A stretch of DNA of 64,000 nt from Micrasema longulum. Lineage: Eukaryota > Arthropoda > Insecta > Trichoptera > Brachycentridae. The notes below the pieces were generated by a model. The model ran no database searches. It was given only the letters and a program-made list of their open reading frames with translations, and was not told where the DNA came from. A program made the position numbers and the translations under genes. The stretch spans positions 62,001-126,000 of the forward strand of contig JAGVSM010003462.1 of the NCBI GenBank assembly GCA_022494885.1. The letters are read 5' to 3'. Of this stretch, positions 33,858-45,930 are shown piece by piece; position 1 is the stretch's first letter; each line of letters begins with the position of its first letter.

Positions 33858-36055
33858 CTACGATACTTCTTCTGTTTCATCGTCGATGTCTTCATTCGAA
33901 ACTGTGTTCATTTCATCCAGATCAACTGTAAAATAATTTATCTCATTAAAGGTTACATCATCATCAATGACAGAATTTTATAACTGGTAAATCTAAATAT
34001 AACAAAATGACAATTATTTCATGTACAATAAGTACATATTTAGTCTACCACAGCGGAGCAGTGAAGCGATGTGTGTTTTTAGTGTGAAGAAGTCTAGGAA
34101 AGAGGTCGGGTGGGTTTGTGGAAGGGATGCTGGTCTGAGACATTATAATATACCTGTAGCTCAATCACAAATAACTATCGACGTGCTTATAAGCGACGTG
34201 TAAACAATTTCTCACCATGGTTGTTTATCGTATTCGCGATTACAATGTAACATCCGTAAACACCTAACATTAAATGTCAAAATATTTACGTTTCGTGACG
34301 TATAATCCTGCTGCGCAATCATATATTTAAATTTCACCGGCGTAAATATGGAAAATATTCCAAAACGGCTATTTTTATTTATTATTTATCATACTATTCA
34401 TTGCATTTAGCCGGTGGTTAGCAAGCCAAATGTCAAGAAAAGCAGTCGCCATAGTAATTGTAATTTAATTTTCACTTTTTTGTATTAGATACTCCTTACT
34501 ATTTTGTAATTTTTATAATAAACGCCGACTTTTCGCCAATGAACTGTTTTTGTTTACGAGGAAAAAAAAAACAAACCGTCACGAGTGTTGGCTTAGAGAT
34601 TACACACGCGTTGCTTATGACTGCGATAACTTAAGCATATTTATTATTGTTCATTGTGATCGCTCAAATGATTAGCATGTTTTTAAGCACGTCGATAGTT
34701 ATTTGTGATTGAGCTACTGGGCCTCGATTATGATGGGAAGATAAAATTTATCTACAAAGTAAAATTAAGTTTTCTGTATGAAAAATAGAATCAGTTAACA
34801 ATTTTTTTTTCTAAACACGTTCAATTATCGGTTACCGACGAAGATACTTTGAATTTTCATACAAATATCCACACTTTCGTACATAAATATCGATATTAGT
34901 TTATACCATCTCAGTATATACCGATGAAGATAGCCGTTTATAATCGCGGGCCAGGGCTGGTATTCAGAACGCATTTACAGCGCGCTGTAAGGCGTATTTA
35001 GTACGTAAAAACGCGCTACACAGGCTATAATTGCGTTCGGAATACCAGCTCAGAAGGTGCGCAGAACCAAGTTCGCGTACATCATACTGTGTTCGAAAGT
35101 CTGCCAAACGCCCCCCCTCCTACCCGACATGTCACCTGCGCGCATGCGTGAAGTGGCCGCGTAATGTTGCCAGACCGTGAACAATATATTATCATAACAC
35201 AAATATAAGAACATTTTGTGTTATGTTATTTTATGTTTTACCATAAAAAATACTTGACCGACTGGACTATAAAAAAACAGGTGCTTTTATTAGGCAAACG
35301 CAACAATAATAATTAAATAATCATTTTTCAGTCAGTTTCAACCCCTTTTCAGAAAAAAAATAAAAACTTGTTATTTGTGATATCGTTTCCTGATACTAAA
35401 AGTGATATTTTTTAGATGTAATTGTTAGAAGTACCTACCATAATATGTGTATTACATGATTTGTAAAATTTGTCTGTTAGTAAATAGTAATGAAGAGTTA
35501 GCCTGTAAATAGACCTTTTATTTAAGTATAATGTACAGCGCCCTTGAAGTGATTACTCACGAAAACGGCGCTATAAAAATTGTCGAAATTTATTAGTAGT
35601 TAAGTGAATTAATACCTTTTAATATTATATTAAGTTTTTCTTTATAGGCAGTCGAAGATAACTCCGTTAACTTTTCATGGGGCCCAGGGAGACTTAAGTC
35701 CTCAGATGCGGTATGCGGAGAGCAAGTTAATCTAGAATTGTTGTATCGTCCAGGCTATTCACGGAGCTGGGACAGGACAATATTGTCCCGTCTCGCGATG
35801 ACGGGAATGCAATAAGGTTTAAAGTCTTACCGGAGCCGCAGGAGCCGGCGTGTCGCGTCTCGATGACGTAGCCCGTGGCGCACGCCTCGCGCAGCATGTG
35901 GCACCAGGACGGGTAGGTGTGGTTGTTGCTCGCGCACAGGGCCAGGCGCGCGCGCGGGCAGCGCGCGCCGCACGTCACGCAGCGCGGCGCGATGCGCGCG
36001 TCCAGCAGGCACGCCTGCCGCGTGCGGCACCGCACGTTCCGGCACGACGCGCGCG
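33858..36055 (-). CDS. Follistatin-like protein, two 3'-terminal exons (5' part not seen)
   Basis: Secreted activin/BMP-binding proteins of this family consist of follistatin modules. Exon 36055-35831 (225 nt, phase 1-1) encodes one module: an EGF-like part CRNVRCRTRQACLLDARIA, then RCVTCGARCP, then a Kazal part with CASNNHTYPSWCHMLREACA and ending GSC. The CVTC..CP junction closely matches follistatin domain 2 of vertebrates. It is flanked by a TTGCAG acceptor and GTAAGA donor. Exon 33925-33858 (acceptor TTTTACAG) joins in phase and encodes the acidic tail VDLDEMNTVSNEDIDDETEEVS and a stop; follistatins also end acidic. The module exon is strikingly GC-rich. Upstream exons, including the signal peptide, are not recognisable up to 64 kb. 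Another Kazal protein of the same class is possible. Confidence 0.75.
34153..34720. mobile_element. Foldback element in the follistatin-like intron
   Basis: The left CCTGTAGCTCAATCACAAAT and right (reverse) CCAGTAGCTCAATCACAAAT arms continue identically through ACTATCGACGTGCTTA, about 37 bp. The interior is non-coding. Tc1/mariner-like size, but the family is not identified. Confidence 0.65.
34954..35051. mobile_element. Tiny foldback MITE
   Basis: GGGCTGGTATTCAGAACGCA at the left is mirrored by TGCGTTCGGAATACCAGC at the right. The whole unit is 98 bp with GCGCG-rich internal pairs (ACAGCGCGCTGT). Confidence 0.6.
35100..35830. other. Intron between the two follistatin-like exons, nothing further recognised
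   Basis: Mostly AT-rich, with a small GC-rich patch near 35105-35165 of unknown nature. Confidence 0.4.
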
Positions 36056-36249
36056 CTGCAACAAACAAATCGTACAATATGATACGGAATATATTAAGGA
36101 TATTTATCAATAAATTATTTATTGATTTTTTTCAACGGCTCATGCCTTTGGCTAGTATAAAAAAATATAATTCAAAAACAGTACGAACACTTCGTGTATA
36201 TAAATAACATACAGAATAATATGTGGAAAACTATAATTATAATCGGCCT

Positions 36250-37135
36250 ATAATTTGTTGCAGGAGTTCTCCCGATAGATTTTGAGATAAGAGACGCAGT
36301 GGTAAAACGCTCTGTGAGGAGAGGAGAGAATATGGAATACTTTGGTGTTGAGCTGCGCCCTTCCGAGACAATATTTAGCGTACTGTGTGATATTATGCGA
36401 GGCGTAACTCTCAATCAATGGCAGAATAGATGGGAGATGGTATGTACGAGGAGATGGATGTAGTCTTTTTTACCTTCCGTCAGACACAGGATGTGTAGTA
36501 AGTTCTTGGTGTTTGACCATCATACCGCGCGAATGGTTTCGGGACATGGGGAGTTTAGACAAGCTTCATAAACTTGGACTTGCCCCTGTCTCGAGCTGTG
36601 CTTGCGGAGATAACCATCAATCGGCCGAACACATCCTGTGGCACTGTGTGCTATTGGATGATGCCAGAGATGAGATGCTGAATGGTCTGACAGGGGTCAT
36701 GCGACCAGCGTGGAATGTGGATCTGATGGGCAACAGTACGAATTTTGCACTCTTCCGTCAGTTTGTCCGGACTTGGGTATCGCGTTGGGAGCTCCGCAGA
36801 TGCGCGGACGCCTAGGTGGGTAAAATATGGTGGGACAGGCAACTGTTCCCGTGGGATGCTCATTCAGTTGGGACCGTGCTTCCTTCCGAGCGGAATGCAC
36901 ACGTTCTTTTGTTTTGTCCTCCCCTTGCGGGGGTGGTATTCGGATCCTCTGCCCCCGACCACCCAAGTAGTCCATTATTCAAAGCCGTTCTCTCATTGTA
37001 AATATCCGTGTTTTTGCTTATGTTTGTTTTATTACTATAGTTTTCAGAAATTGTTTTTGTATATTTGGATACGTTTATTTATGTAAATTGTTTGTGTAAA
37101 CACATATTTTTTTAATAAAAAAAATAAAAAAACAG
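36250..37135 (+). mobile_element. I/R1-type non-LTR retrotransposon 3' end
   Basis: Near 36580-36670 the reading SSCACGDNHQSAEHILWHC resembles the Cys-His tail following the RT/RNase H region of I/R1-type elements. A stop at 36813 is followed by a GC-richer 3' UTR and an A-rich tail (36113-37135 side ends in AATAAAAAAAATAAAAAAAC). 5'-truncated. It sits upstream of the follistatin exon in opposite orientation. Confidence 0.65.
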
Positions 37136-38601
37136 AGGCATTGAGGTCAGGCCTTTGTCTATACATTCTCCTCCCCCCTCCTTAATATGCATAGAGTTTG
37201 TATTCCTTAGGAATATTTATAGTAACTTTCCTCTATGTGCAGCTGACAGAGAGGCCCCCAGGACTCTATAACAGCCGCGGGTGGATGGTGGGCTTAAGGA
37301 TCTCCCCTCAATGGCCTATAATTTGATTATAAAGAAGCTATCAGATACTGTAAAATTGCCAAACATGTATCTATCGTATTTCAATAGACATATGTTTGGC
37401 AATTCTGAGTCAGACAGTTCGTTTTCACTTTAAAGACAATTGAAGGTAACTCCTTTAACTTACTTCCCCCTATACTCGGGCCCCAGGACGATCAAGGATT
37501 AAGGGCATATAATATTCCCCAGAACCAGTGAAAAGGTGGTTTAAACTCACTTTATATTTAATAAAATATACAGCCTTCTCATTCCTCATTTCTCACTCCT
37601 GCCCCAGCCTCTGTCTATCGTCTGCCGCAGCACCTCAAACTGTGCATCCTGGATTTGTAATTTGTCTTCCATTATTCGTCTCACATTTTGTTCAGTTCAG
37701 CGCCACATTGATTTATAAATCAAATTTGACAAAATCAACGTTATATAATATATAGATCTCACTAAAACTCGGATTCACGATCAGTCTGGCGGCTGACAAT
37801 CCTTTACTAATTACAGTCCTTCCTAGAACTCGGTAGAAATTGATTCGGTCATTTGAGAAACCCCACAAGTCAGGTTTTTGGCGGATGTGACTTTGACTTG
37901 AAACGCTCTTCATTCCGTTAAAAAAAAACAACGCTTTATTTTTATTTTTTCAATAAAAACCTTTATTAGTGTAAAAAAACAAAACATGCAGTAAAAAAAT
38001 GGAACAATTAATGTTGAACTTGCCAAAAAAGAGTCTGGCAAGTTTTTGGCAAGTTTACAATTTTTTTTGTTATTATAAAAAAAAATTCGTTAAAAGCCCT
38101 TTTTTATTTTAGTAAGATTAGAAATATTTCATTCAAAATAATATAAAAAACTGTTTGTCTGCGTTTACTAAAAAGTTTAGGCTGACAGACTAATGGGGGT
38201 TTCTCAAATGATTATCTCAAATTATGAAGTTTGACTTTATTATTTAGGCTTAACTGGACAATTCTCAGAACCAGGCGACTCTGGTCGTGGTTTGTACTTA
38301 TAACCATACACATACATGTTATCAATGGATTTCTATAGTTGTATCTTAAAATCATAGTAAATCAATTGTACTTATTTATCATTATCATATGCTGGTTGCC
38401 ACAACAACATAACAAAGCTATAATTTATTGGTTATTGTAAACACGCGGTCACTTAAACCCCCGAAGTTGCAAAATACAGTAAATAGCATAATTCAGATTC
38501 AGTGCGTCTATTTTCAAGGGTAAAATATCCATTTCGTTCGGCAGATTGGCTGTAAGTACAAAGCGTTTTATTGTTTTTATAATCTAGGTATTAAAAAAAA
38601 T
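37136..38601. other. No gene recognised
   Basis: AT-rich with a GC-richer patch at 37240-37320. It contains a short hairpin listed separately and a repeated ttggcaagttt motif near 38020-38060. Confidence 0.4.
37354..37404. repeat. 51-nt hairpin with 21-bp near-perfect stem
   Basis: AATTGCCAAACATGTATCTA pairs with TAGACATATGTTTGGCAATT across a nine-base loop, with about two mismatches. The stem is too short for a typical pre-miRNA and does not extend. Confidence 0.7.
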
Positions 38602-38778
38602 TTCGTTGAACATTTTCAATCCTTTCTATGTTTGTTATGTATTGTGGGCTCCACACAACGGATGCAAACTCCAAATTACTGCGTACAAAAGTGTTGTATA
38701 AAGTTTTTAATATATTTGGTTTTTTAAAAGGTTTGGAAATTCTTAACATGAAGCCCAGCATTTGGTTACCCTTTTCAA
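38602..38778 (-). mobile_element. Jockey-like RT C-terminal fragment
   Basis: Minus-strand reading GNQMLGFMLRISKPFKK, then LKTLYNTFVRSNLEFASVVW and SPQYITNIERIENVQRNF: the post-catalytic RT region of Jockey/CR1 elements. It ends abruptly at the hAT element beginning at 38779. Confidence 0.75.
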
Positions 38779-39428
38779 CAGGATGGGCGAATCGTCCACT
38801 ATAAGCAATTATGCACAGCTTACAATTATATTTAATATTCGATAATAATGTTTTTAAATAACTGTTTATGGGAAAATAAATAAAATAATTGATATTTATT
38901 ATAAATCGCCACCGTTATATATTCCTACAAAAAATATCTGTTAAGTGCGCTTTTCAGTAAACGATGAAATTAGCCGATTGTCTTAGCTTATTACTGCACA
39001 CAAAAATTACACTATATTTTAAAGATATTATTTTGAGATCTCTATTTGGAAACTAGTATTTCGAATATTATATCTGAAGGACTATTTTTCTTTATTATGA
39101 TACCGTTGACATATTATGTGTCATATATTACATAGGACACGTGGCGTTCGAAGTGGCTATTTTTAGCATTATTCATTTTTGTAATGTTGACATTACAATC
39201 ACGGAAATATCTGCTGAATATCATTGTAGTATTTTTTTTAATAAACTTTTGTACAAGCGCTGTTTTAAAATGGTTTAGAATAAAGCTATATATATTTTAA
39301 TATATCGCGAAGATAATAAAATAGCCATTTATAATTACATTACTTATATATTATGTACTTTGTAGGTATAAATTCACGAACATTTTTTGTAGATTGCCTA
39401 TAAAAAAATCACCACAACACCGCAACGC
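38779..39428 (-). mobile_element. hAT-like non-autonomous element, degraded copy
   Basis: Reverse-oriented relative of 42358-43089 and 51724-52501: it starts CAGGATGGGCGAATCGTC and shares atgcacagctta, gatgaaattagccgattgtc, tatttggaaactagtattt and gatacc-gttgacatattatg. The far end is decayed. Confidence 0.65.
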
Positions 39429-40002
39429 GCGGATGTTTTTAGCACAGTAAGTGAAGGGTTAATGTATGATATCAAGTAAGCTATGTATTTTGAGAAGTCC
39501 CGATCTCAAGTCTAGACACCAACGTCAGGATATAAACATAAAACTCATTATCATAATCTTTCCGTCCAGAGGGATGATTCGAGGCTGAAGTAAATCCGAA
39601 GAGATTTCAATAAAATATATTTTACGATATAATCCAACGACCCAAAGAGATAAAATAAGTACCTTACTAACTATTATTAAATTTAGACTCAGTATATTTT
39701 TTACAGTTAATTTAGGCGTAATCTAGGCGGAGGGATATTGTAATTAAAAAGGGATTAGGGGTTGTTCGAATATAATAGAATATAAAGTTTTACTTTCAAT
39801 CTATTTTCATTCGCTATCGTATTGTGTGCCAGCAATATATTCATATATTCACGTCATATTACATATTATATTATAGTTGTGTCCTGGTTACAGGGCAGAC
39901 TTTCTGCCAAACAATATACGCGAGGGAGTATTAATTATTATATCATTAATTAATACACCTGACGCTCGACACGGGGGGTATATTCCACGCAGAACCGTGT
40001 AC
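39429..40002. other. No gene recognised
   Basis: AT-rich; no exon, RNA gene or clear element end found. Confidence 0.4.
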
Positions 40003-40662
40003 AAAAAACCGTGTAAAAAAGTTTTTTTTGTATTAAAATCAGTGAGGAACTTAGATGTTGAAAGAAGAGTGAATGCGGGCAACAAAATGAACGGAGCACT
40101 AAGCACAGTAATTTCCAATAAAAATATGTCAATCGAAGCTAAACTGGCAGTGCACAACGGAGTTTTAGTCCCAACACTTATGTATGGAAGTGAAACATGG
40201 AACTGGCAGAGGAAGGATGAAAGCCGAGTGAACGCAGTTGAAATGCGATCTCTTAGACGAATGTGTGGGAAATCAATGTATGACAGGGTTACAAATGATG
40301 AAATCAGGTCGTAATCGAGAGTGTAAATCTGAGTCAAGTATAATTGATAAGATTAAGAAAGGGTCTCTGAGATGGTTTGGTCACGTAGAACGAATGGACG
40401 ACGAGAGAATGGTAAAACAAGTATATATGGCAAAAATGAACGGCAACGTTAGACGAGGACGACCAAGGAAGACGTGGCATGATCAGATAAACCAAAATCT
40501 TAAGTCTGGTCATGTCAAAAGCAGACAGAACCGAAGGGCATGTATGACAAGATGTATGAATGCGGAAGAGGCTAGGATTGTATGCCAGGATAGACGTGTG
40601 TGGCGGTCCATTCTCTCTGCCTACCCCTACGGGGAAATGGCGTGATGGTAGTAGTAGTAGAG
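40003..40662 (+). mobile_element. RTE-like family A retrotransposon 3' end
   Basis: RT C-terminus in two overlapping frames: NLDVERRVNAGNKMNGALST and LAVHNGVLVPTLMYGSETW up to 40314, then after a frameshift SIIDKIKKGSLRWFGHVERM, RRGRPRKTWHDQINQNLKSG and a stop at 40645. It ends in GATGGTAGTAGTAGTAG, a trinucleotide tail like that of the copy at 63574. It looks recent apart from the frameshift near 40310. Confidence 0.85.
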
Positions 40663-41335
40663 GAACTTTAGTGTTTTTTTCATATTTTTTTTTTGTTAAA
40701 ATATAACTATCAAACCATGCCTAAGTGATGTCATACCAAATGTGCATAAACGGGTATGTTCATTGTCTGATATTAATAATACTAGTGAATAATCTTTGTT
40801 GCAATTTCGAAAGTATTTTGTTTTAATGCCATACTTTTAAATAAAATAAAGGTACGATAAATAGGTCATGGGCTCTGCAAATGGGCCGACTTCCGTATTT
40901 CCTTTATTTATCATAAAATGCTCTTTGTCTCTGTTGTAATTTGTAATAGGTTGGACGGTATATTCTCAAATAATATCATTTGAATTTATTTATTTAATTT
41001 TACAATACGCCCAAGCGGCATTTACAAAAAATATGCAGGTAAGTACAAAACATAGTAAGTGGTAATTTAAAAAATAAACAACGCTTTTTTGTATACATCT
41101 CGAAACAATAAAAAGCATACTGCTATGTAAAACAAAAAGTGAAACTTTACATAGTAAAAAAGAAAAAAATATGGATTTAAGAAAAGTGATTGAATTAAAA
41201 AGCAAATTGTAAATAAGTTGTAAAGAATTTAAACAAAAAAAAATATATATATAAATACATTTAAAAAAATGGTATAAACAAATTAATGATAAAAACAAAT
41301 ACTAAAAATTAGTTTACAGTAAGTATATATAAGAT
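40663..41335. other. No gene recognised; possible antisense retroelement tail
   Basis: The TTTATTTATTTAATTTTACA start near 40985 and the following aatacgcccaagcggc resemble the reverse complement of a non-LTR 3' end, but no coding part follows. Confidence 0.35.
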
Positions 41336-41620
41336 ATATGATTGCAACAGAGAGTGAAAACATTTTTGAGCAGAGAATATGAGAGTCTAGGTATTTACAG
41401 GGCATACGACCTGTCATTGGCTGGTTTAAGTGGCCACTTACACACTGTGTAAAATTCACCATTCTGCCTGTGCTTGAACATCCACATTTTCTCAACTCTT
41501 TCATCAGTTGACTTTTGTGAAGTAAAAGGGCTGAAACCTATATCGCGCGGGTGAGATTCATCCGGCTGAACTAATTCACCCACTAGGCAACGCCTGAAAA
41601 CAATTATCCAATTTTTTATA
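41336..41620 (+). mobile_element. Dispersed repeat family G copy
   Basis: Carries the gtctaggtatttacagggc, ctgtcattggctggtttaag, cacactgtgtaa, tttcatcagttgac and aggcaacgcctgaaaac blocks of family G. Confidence 0.7.
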
Positions 41621-41885
41621 CTTCTTTTACCAGGTAGTTAGTTAAACAATGTTTTGAGTATGTCCAAATGCCTGCAGACTGGCTGGATTGTCTCCCTCGG
41701 GAGTTGTTCATACTTAAATTTGTTGCAACAGAGAGGGAAAACATTCTTGAGAAGGGAATATGAGAGTCTAGGCATTAACAGGCTTTCTCCCTCTGTTGCA
41801 ACAAATTAAAATATAAACAACTCCCTAGGGAGAAAATCCAGCCAGTCTGAAAGGATTTGGACATACTCAAAACATTGTTAATAAC
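41621..41885. mobile_element. Foldback piece of family G
   Basis: The arm AACAATGTTTTGAGTATGTC through the gactggctggatt and ttgttgcaacagag blocks is mirrored on the right over roughly 100 bp. This links family G to a foldback structure. Confidence 0.6.
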
Positions 41886-41939
41886 ATTTATTCTGCTCTA
41901 GATTATACTACTCTGTATTCATTGAGTAACAAATGTGTA

Positions 41940-42190
41940 TTATATAAATCTGTAAAGGCGCTGCCGGTTCGCGGAATTCTGTGGCTCTGTATCATTTCGG
42001 AACAAAGAAAAGGTGATAAATTCAAAATTTTATTGGAACATGGTTTTTACACAAGATTCACACTAAATGAAGGTTTAGTGATTCCAAAGACTAGCAACAA
42101 ATATGGGAAAAGAACTCTAAAATATGTGGTTCCGTTATGTTCAATTTGTTACAATACAATCTTAGAAATGGCACTACCAAAAGTGACAAG
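41940..42190 (+). mobile_element. Possible non-LTR RT C-terminal fragment
   Basis: The open reading includes TRFTLNEGLVIPKTSNKYGK followed by RTLKYVVPL, reminiscent of the end of Jockey/CR1 polymerases. Weak, and no other motif supports it. Confidence 0.35.
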
Positions 42191-42357
42191 GGCAAAATAA
42201 TAGACTGGCTATTCAATCAGGAGTTTATATATTAATAAAATTGAATATTTGTAAATATAGATTTATATAAAACAGAATTTATAATTATGCAATATTCTCA
42301 TGGATATTTATGTGTATATGTATGTTCATATGTATGTATGTGTATATATGTGTATAC

Positions 42358-43089
42358 CAGTGGCGAGCCGTGATTTATTTTATAGGTAATCTATTAAAAA
42401 TGTTCATTAATTTGTACTACATATAAGTACTTACGTAATTATAAATGACAATTTTTTTGTAATTCTGTGAAAATCAACTCAAATAACAATTATTATTAAC
42501 CACGCGATAAACGTAGTTTTATTCTACACTATTTTAATACATTACTTGCATAAAAGTTTATTAACAAATACCACAATGATATTTCCATTATGATCTGTCA
42601 TTGACAGTACTGTACTGTCAAGACTTGAGCACCGGCCGATTTCTTTTAAAATGAATAATTCCTAAAACGGCCACTGGGAACGCCATCTGTCCTATGTGAT
42701 ACATAATATGTCAACGGTATCCCATGAAAGAAAAATAGTCCTTCGGAAATAATGTTCGAGATACTAGTTTCCAAATAGAGAATCTTCTAAAAATATTTGT
42801 AATCTGCAAGTTTGTTTTAGTACTAAAAAAGCCGACTTGGGTTAAAGACAGTGTACTTTTTTGTATGGAAGAATAAGCTGAGGTAATCGGCTAGTTTCAT
42901 CGTTCAGTAAGAATAGGCTGGGCGCTGGCGCTGGGCGCGCTTCATAGAAATTTTTTTTTAGAAAGATATAAACGGTGATTTATAATAAATGACAATTACT
43001 TTATTTTTTTCCCATAAACATGGTTACTATTTAAAGTCAAATATAATGGTAAGCTGTGCATAATCGCTTACTTTGACGATTCGCCCCTG
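42358..43089 (+). mobile_element. hAT non-autonomous element with perfect 8-bp TSD
   Basis: The ends are CAGTGGCGAGCC and, reversed, CAGGGGCGAATC (hAT-type). The 8-bp GTGTATAC directly flanks both sides (42350-42357 and 43090-43097). 732 bp, no transposase. Sister copies at 51724-52501 and 38779-39428. Confidence 0.9.
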
Positions 43090-43097
43090 GTGTATAC

Positions 43098-43837
43098 ATA
43101 TATGTCTATATGGATATGTATGTGTTTAGGTAAGCCGTTCCTAAACGGCTCTTCCTAAAGAGTTCAGTGACATCACATGTACAAAGGAATCTTTATATAT
43201 ATAATTCCTCTGTACGTTTGATGTCACCGTACTCCTCCTAAACGATTTAACCGATTTACGTGCGGTTTTCAGAGAAATATAGATCTTTCCGCTGTGCGTG
43301 TACGTAGATATTAAAATCTTCAATCGAATATGTAAAAAAGAAGCTAGGAGCATAAATGTTTAATGCATCGATCTACCAGGGTTGCATTCGAGGAGAATGC
43401 ATTTGTTGTTTTTTTGTGTATAAAAAAGTTTGTTTTTGAATGTTCACAAACAGCATTTTTGTTTTTTGTGTCTCTCAATATTCTTTCATTAAATTCCTTA
43501 TAATTTCTACCCATTTGTTTCTTTTTATTGGATTTTTGGTAACACTAAAATAATATTATACATTAAAATAATACATTAAAAAAAATCGTATTCCTACATT
43601 AGTACACCCTTTTGTTGGTGAGACGACCGGAGTTTGACGTTTTCAAAAAGAATGCTGTATATGAAAAAAACATTTATTTTTTGTTTTGGAATTTAACCAT
43701 AATCAAGTACCTAGGTACCTACTTAAATGAAATATTTTAATATTATTAATTTTAAGTTTTGGAATTTAATCACAAACAAGGGGGGCTATACTATATTACT
43801 AAAGACATTGACAATATTTTGTACTTTTTGTAATTAA
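43098..43837. other. No gene recognised
   Basis: AT-rich. The block acaaaggaatctttatatat / atataattcctctgtacg near 43180-43215 is a short inverted repeat; nothing else stands out. Confidence 0.4.
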
Positions 43838-44309
43838 TAAAATGAGGAGGTTTGCTAGGGGAAATTGGATGTAAAAATATTTTTTCCACGCGGTAAAAAT
43901 TAGAGCATTTAATATTGTACGACAACATTTTTGGAAAATGTACGAAAAAAATAAAAACGAACTGCAGTAGAAATCCAATTATCCGTACTCCGGCTATCCG
44001 AATTGCTGATAATCCAAATAGCTTTTAGAATTTCAGAATTTTTTTAGACGGAAACGTACCTACTGGAAACGCAAAATAACGACTCGGCTCCCCAAAAACG
44101 GGTGATGACAGTCAAACAGCTTCTATTGACCGAGATGTTCAGTAAGCAATGACTTTCATTTACAGTACGGTATGTACATTCTGTACTAATATTTAGCACT
44201 TGTAACCACGTTTGGCATGTAAAAGTGCTGCCTTTTCATTTATTTAATTAAAAGCTCATTGTTACTTTTTAATAATTCATTTTCATTTTCAACAGATATA
44301 CAGATTTTT

Positions 44310-45720
44310 AAAATTATTTATTCATTCAAACAAATACATAGATTTTACAAAAATAATACAATAATAACGTATCCCAAACTCTATGAAGCCAAGGGCCCTG
44401 TGTTGAGTTGGGATACAACATAATGGAGAGTGGAAGCACGTACATAATTAAATAATAGCAAACAAATAAATATTAAGCTCGTAGCTCAAGAAATCTACAT
44501 ATACCGAAATTTAATTCAACGAAGTTTGGAAAAAAGTCTTTGGAGAATATCTCTCGAACTCTCTATAACAAGCTACCAAGTAAAATTAAAGAAAACAAAA
44601 TTCTTAAAGTGCAAAGCGTGGCCCTTAAGAATTTCTTCCTAAACCTTTTTATAGAAAACAAATATAAAGGTTATTTTTGACTGGATATTAATTTGATGTT
44701 TTACTGTTTCTATTTATAAGAAATTGTGTTTGTTTTCCTTCTTTTTGATTGCTTGCTTTTTAATGGTTTGTTTTATTTAAGGTTTCTCTATATCTGATGT
44801 TTAATGCTTTTTAGCTAGGATGTATGTTTTTTTTATTTTATAATTGCATATTTGTAGGATAAAATAGTATTTTTCTTGTTTGTTCTTCATACTATGTACT
44901 TTTTGGTTAGGATGTATATTGTATATTTTATAATTGTATATTGTAGTATAAATTTATTAGTCTATCATATTATGTATTTTGTTATAATTGTTATACATTA
45001 AACTGGTCCATTTCTGGTTGATCTTTAAATGATGTACTTTTTTTATAATTGTTAGATTTTTCTTTTAAGGTAAGATGTTTGTTTGTAGTTAGGATGTATA
45101 TTTTTAATTGTATAATTGTTACACTTTAAACTGGCATATATCTATTGAAATTAATCTGATCTGGTTGATCTTCAAATTTCTATTTGTATGAACTGGTTTA
45201 AGATTAGCCAGAAATGCGATGTCTCTTGTAACTCTTTATATCATGTACTTTATAAAATTGTTATATTTTCCTCAGTCCCGGAATGAGTTCTAATAACTCC
45301 TGGGAGTATAATGTATATGCATTGTATGATTATATTAAATAAAAAAAATAAATAAAATTAAATATTATTACATAACATACATATATTTTAAAGAGTATCT
45401 GGACAACACGCTTAATAGTTTATAAATCTATGCAATATTTCGCAGCAGTCTCCTGCAATGGTCTCTTCCCTTAGACAAAATCCAAACTTGTACACTCTTG
45501 AAAATGAATTTCGTTTTGAAGAACTTAACATGTGCATCCAGGACATTGAACACTCTTGGGGCCACAAAAGAGAAATTCCTCTGAGCAAACGTCGTTCGTG
45601 ATTTTGGAATTAAATAGTTCTAATTACAGGAAAACCTCGTACGAGCATTCTGCTGGGATCTACTCTTGTAGCCGCATGACCAGAAATGTGTCAGTGACTC
45701 TTTTTAAAAAAATTGTCTAA
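44310..45720 (-). mobile_element. Jockey/CR1-like 3' region, split
   Basis: Minus strand: a 3' UTR at 44310-44465 (ccctgtgttgagttgggata, shared with the element at 46660) and coding remains at about 45470-45605 (RTTFAQRNFSFVAPRVFNVL). The two parts are separated by the plus-strand insertion at 44470-45352. Confidence 0.6.
44470..45352 (+). mobile_element. Nested Jockey/CR1-like 3' end
   Basis: Plus-strand reading SLENISRTLYNKLPSKIKEN, then KVQSVALKNFFLNLF and a stop near 44679, followed by a long AT-rich 3' UTR and an A-rich end (AATAAAAAAAATAAATAAAA). It lies inside the minus-strand element. Confidence 0.65.
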
Positions 45721-45930
45721 TGTCCAGTACCTTCATGAATTGGAACAATGTCTCGGATGGGAAAGTGGGGGGACTTAGAATTAATTTTGGTTCGTTTTGT
45801 TCATGATAGACGCAGTGCCACCACTTCATTAAAACATACTATTTTTTCGGAAAAAATCTTTATTTCGGATAATTGGAGTTCTACTGTTCTTCGAATGACG
45901 TCACGAAAAAATGCATCTTCGTATTATACT

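Larger units (their letters stand above)
43965..45886. mobile_element. pogo/Tigger-like element holding nested retroelements
   Basis: The left end CAGTAGAAATCCAATTATCC and right end (reverse) CAGTAGAACTCCAATTATCC match well. Most of the interior is later insertions, and no transposase is visible. Confidence 0.65.
43838..45930. mobile_element. MITE family F copy split by a nested pogo-type element
   Basis: It starts AATGAGGAGGTTTGCTAGGG and runs in family register (ttagagcatttaat, aaaacgaactg) to 43964. It resumes after 45886 with cgaatgacgtcacg. Its right end is not clear. Confidence 0.5.
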
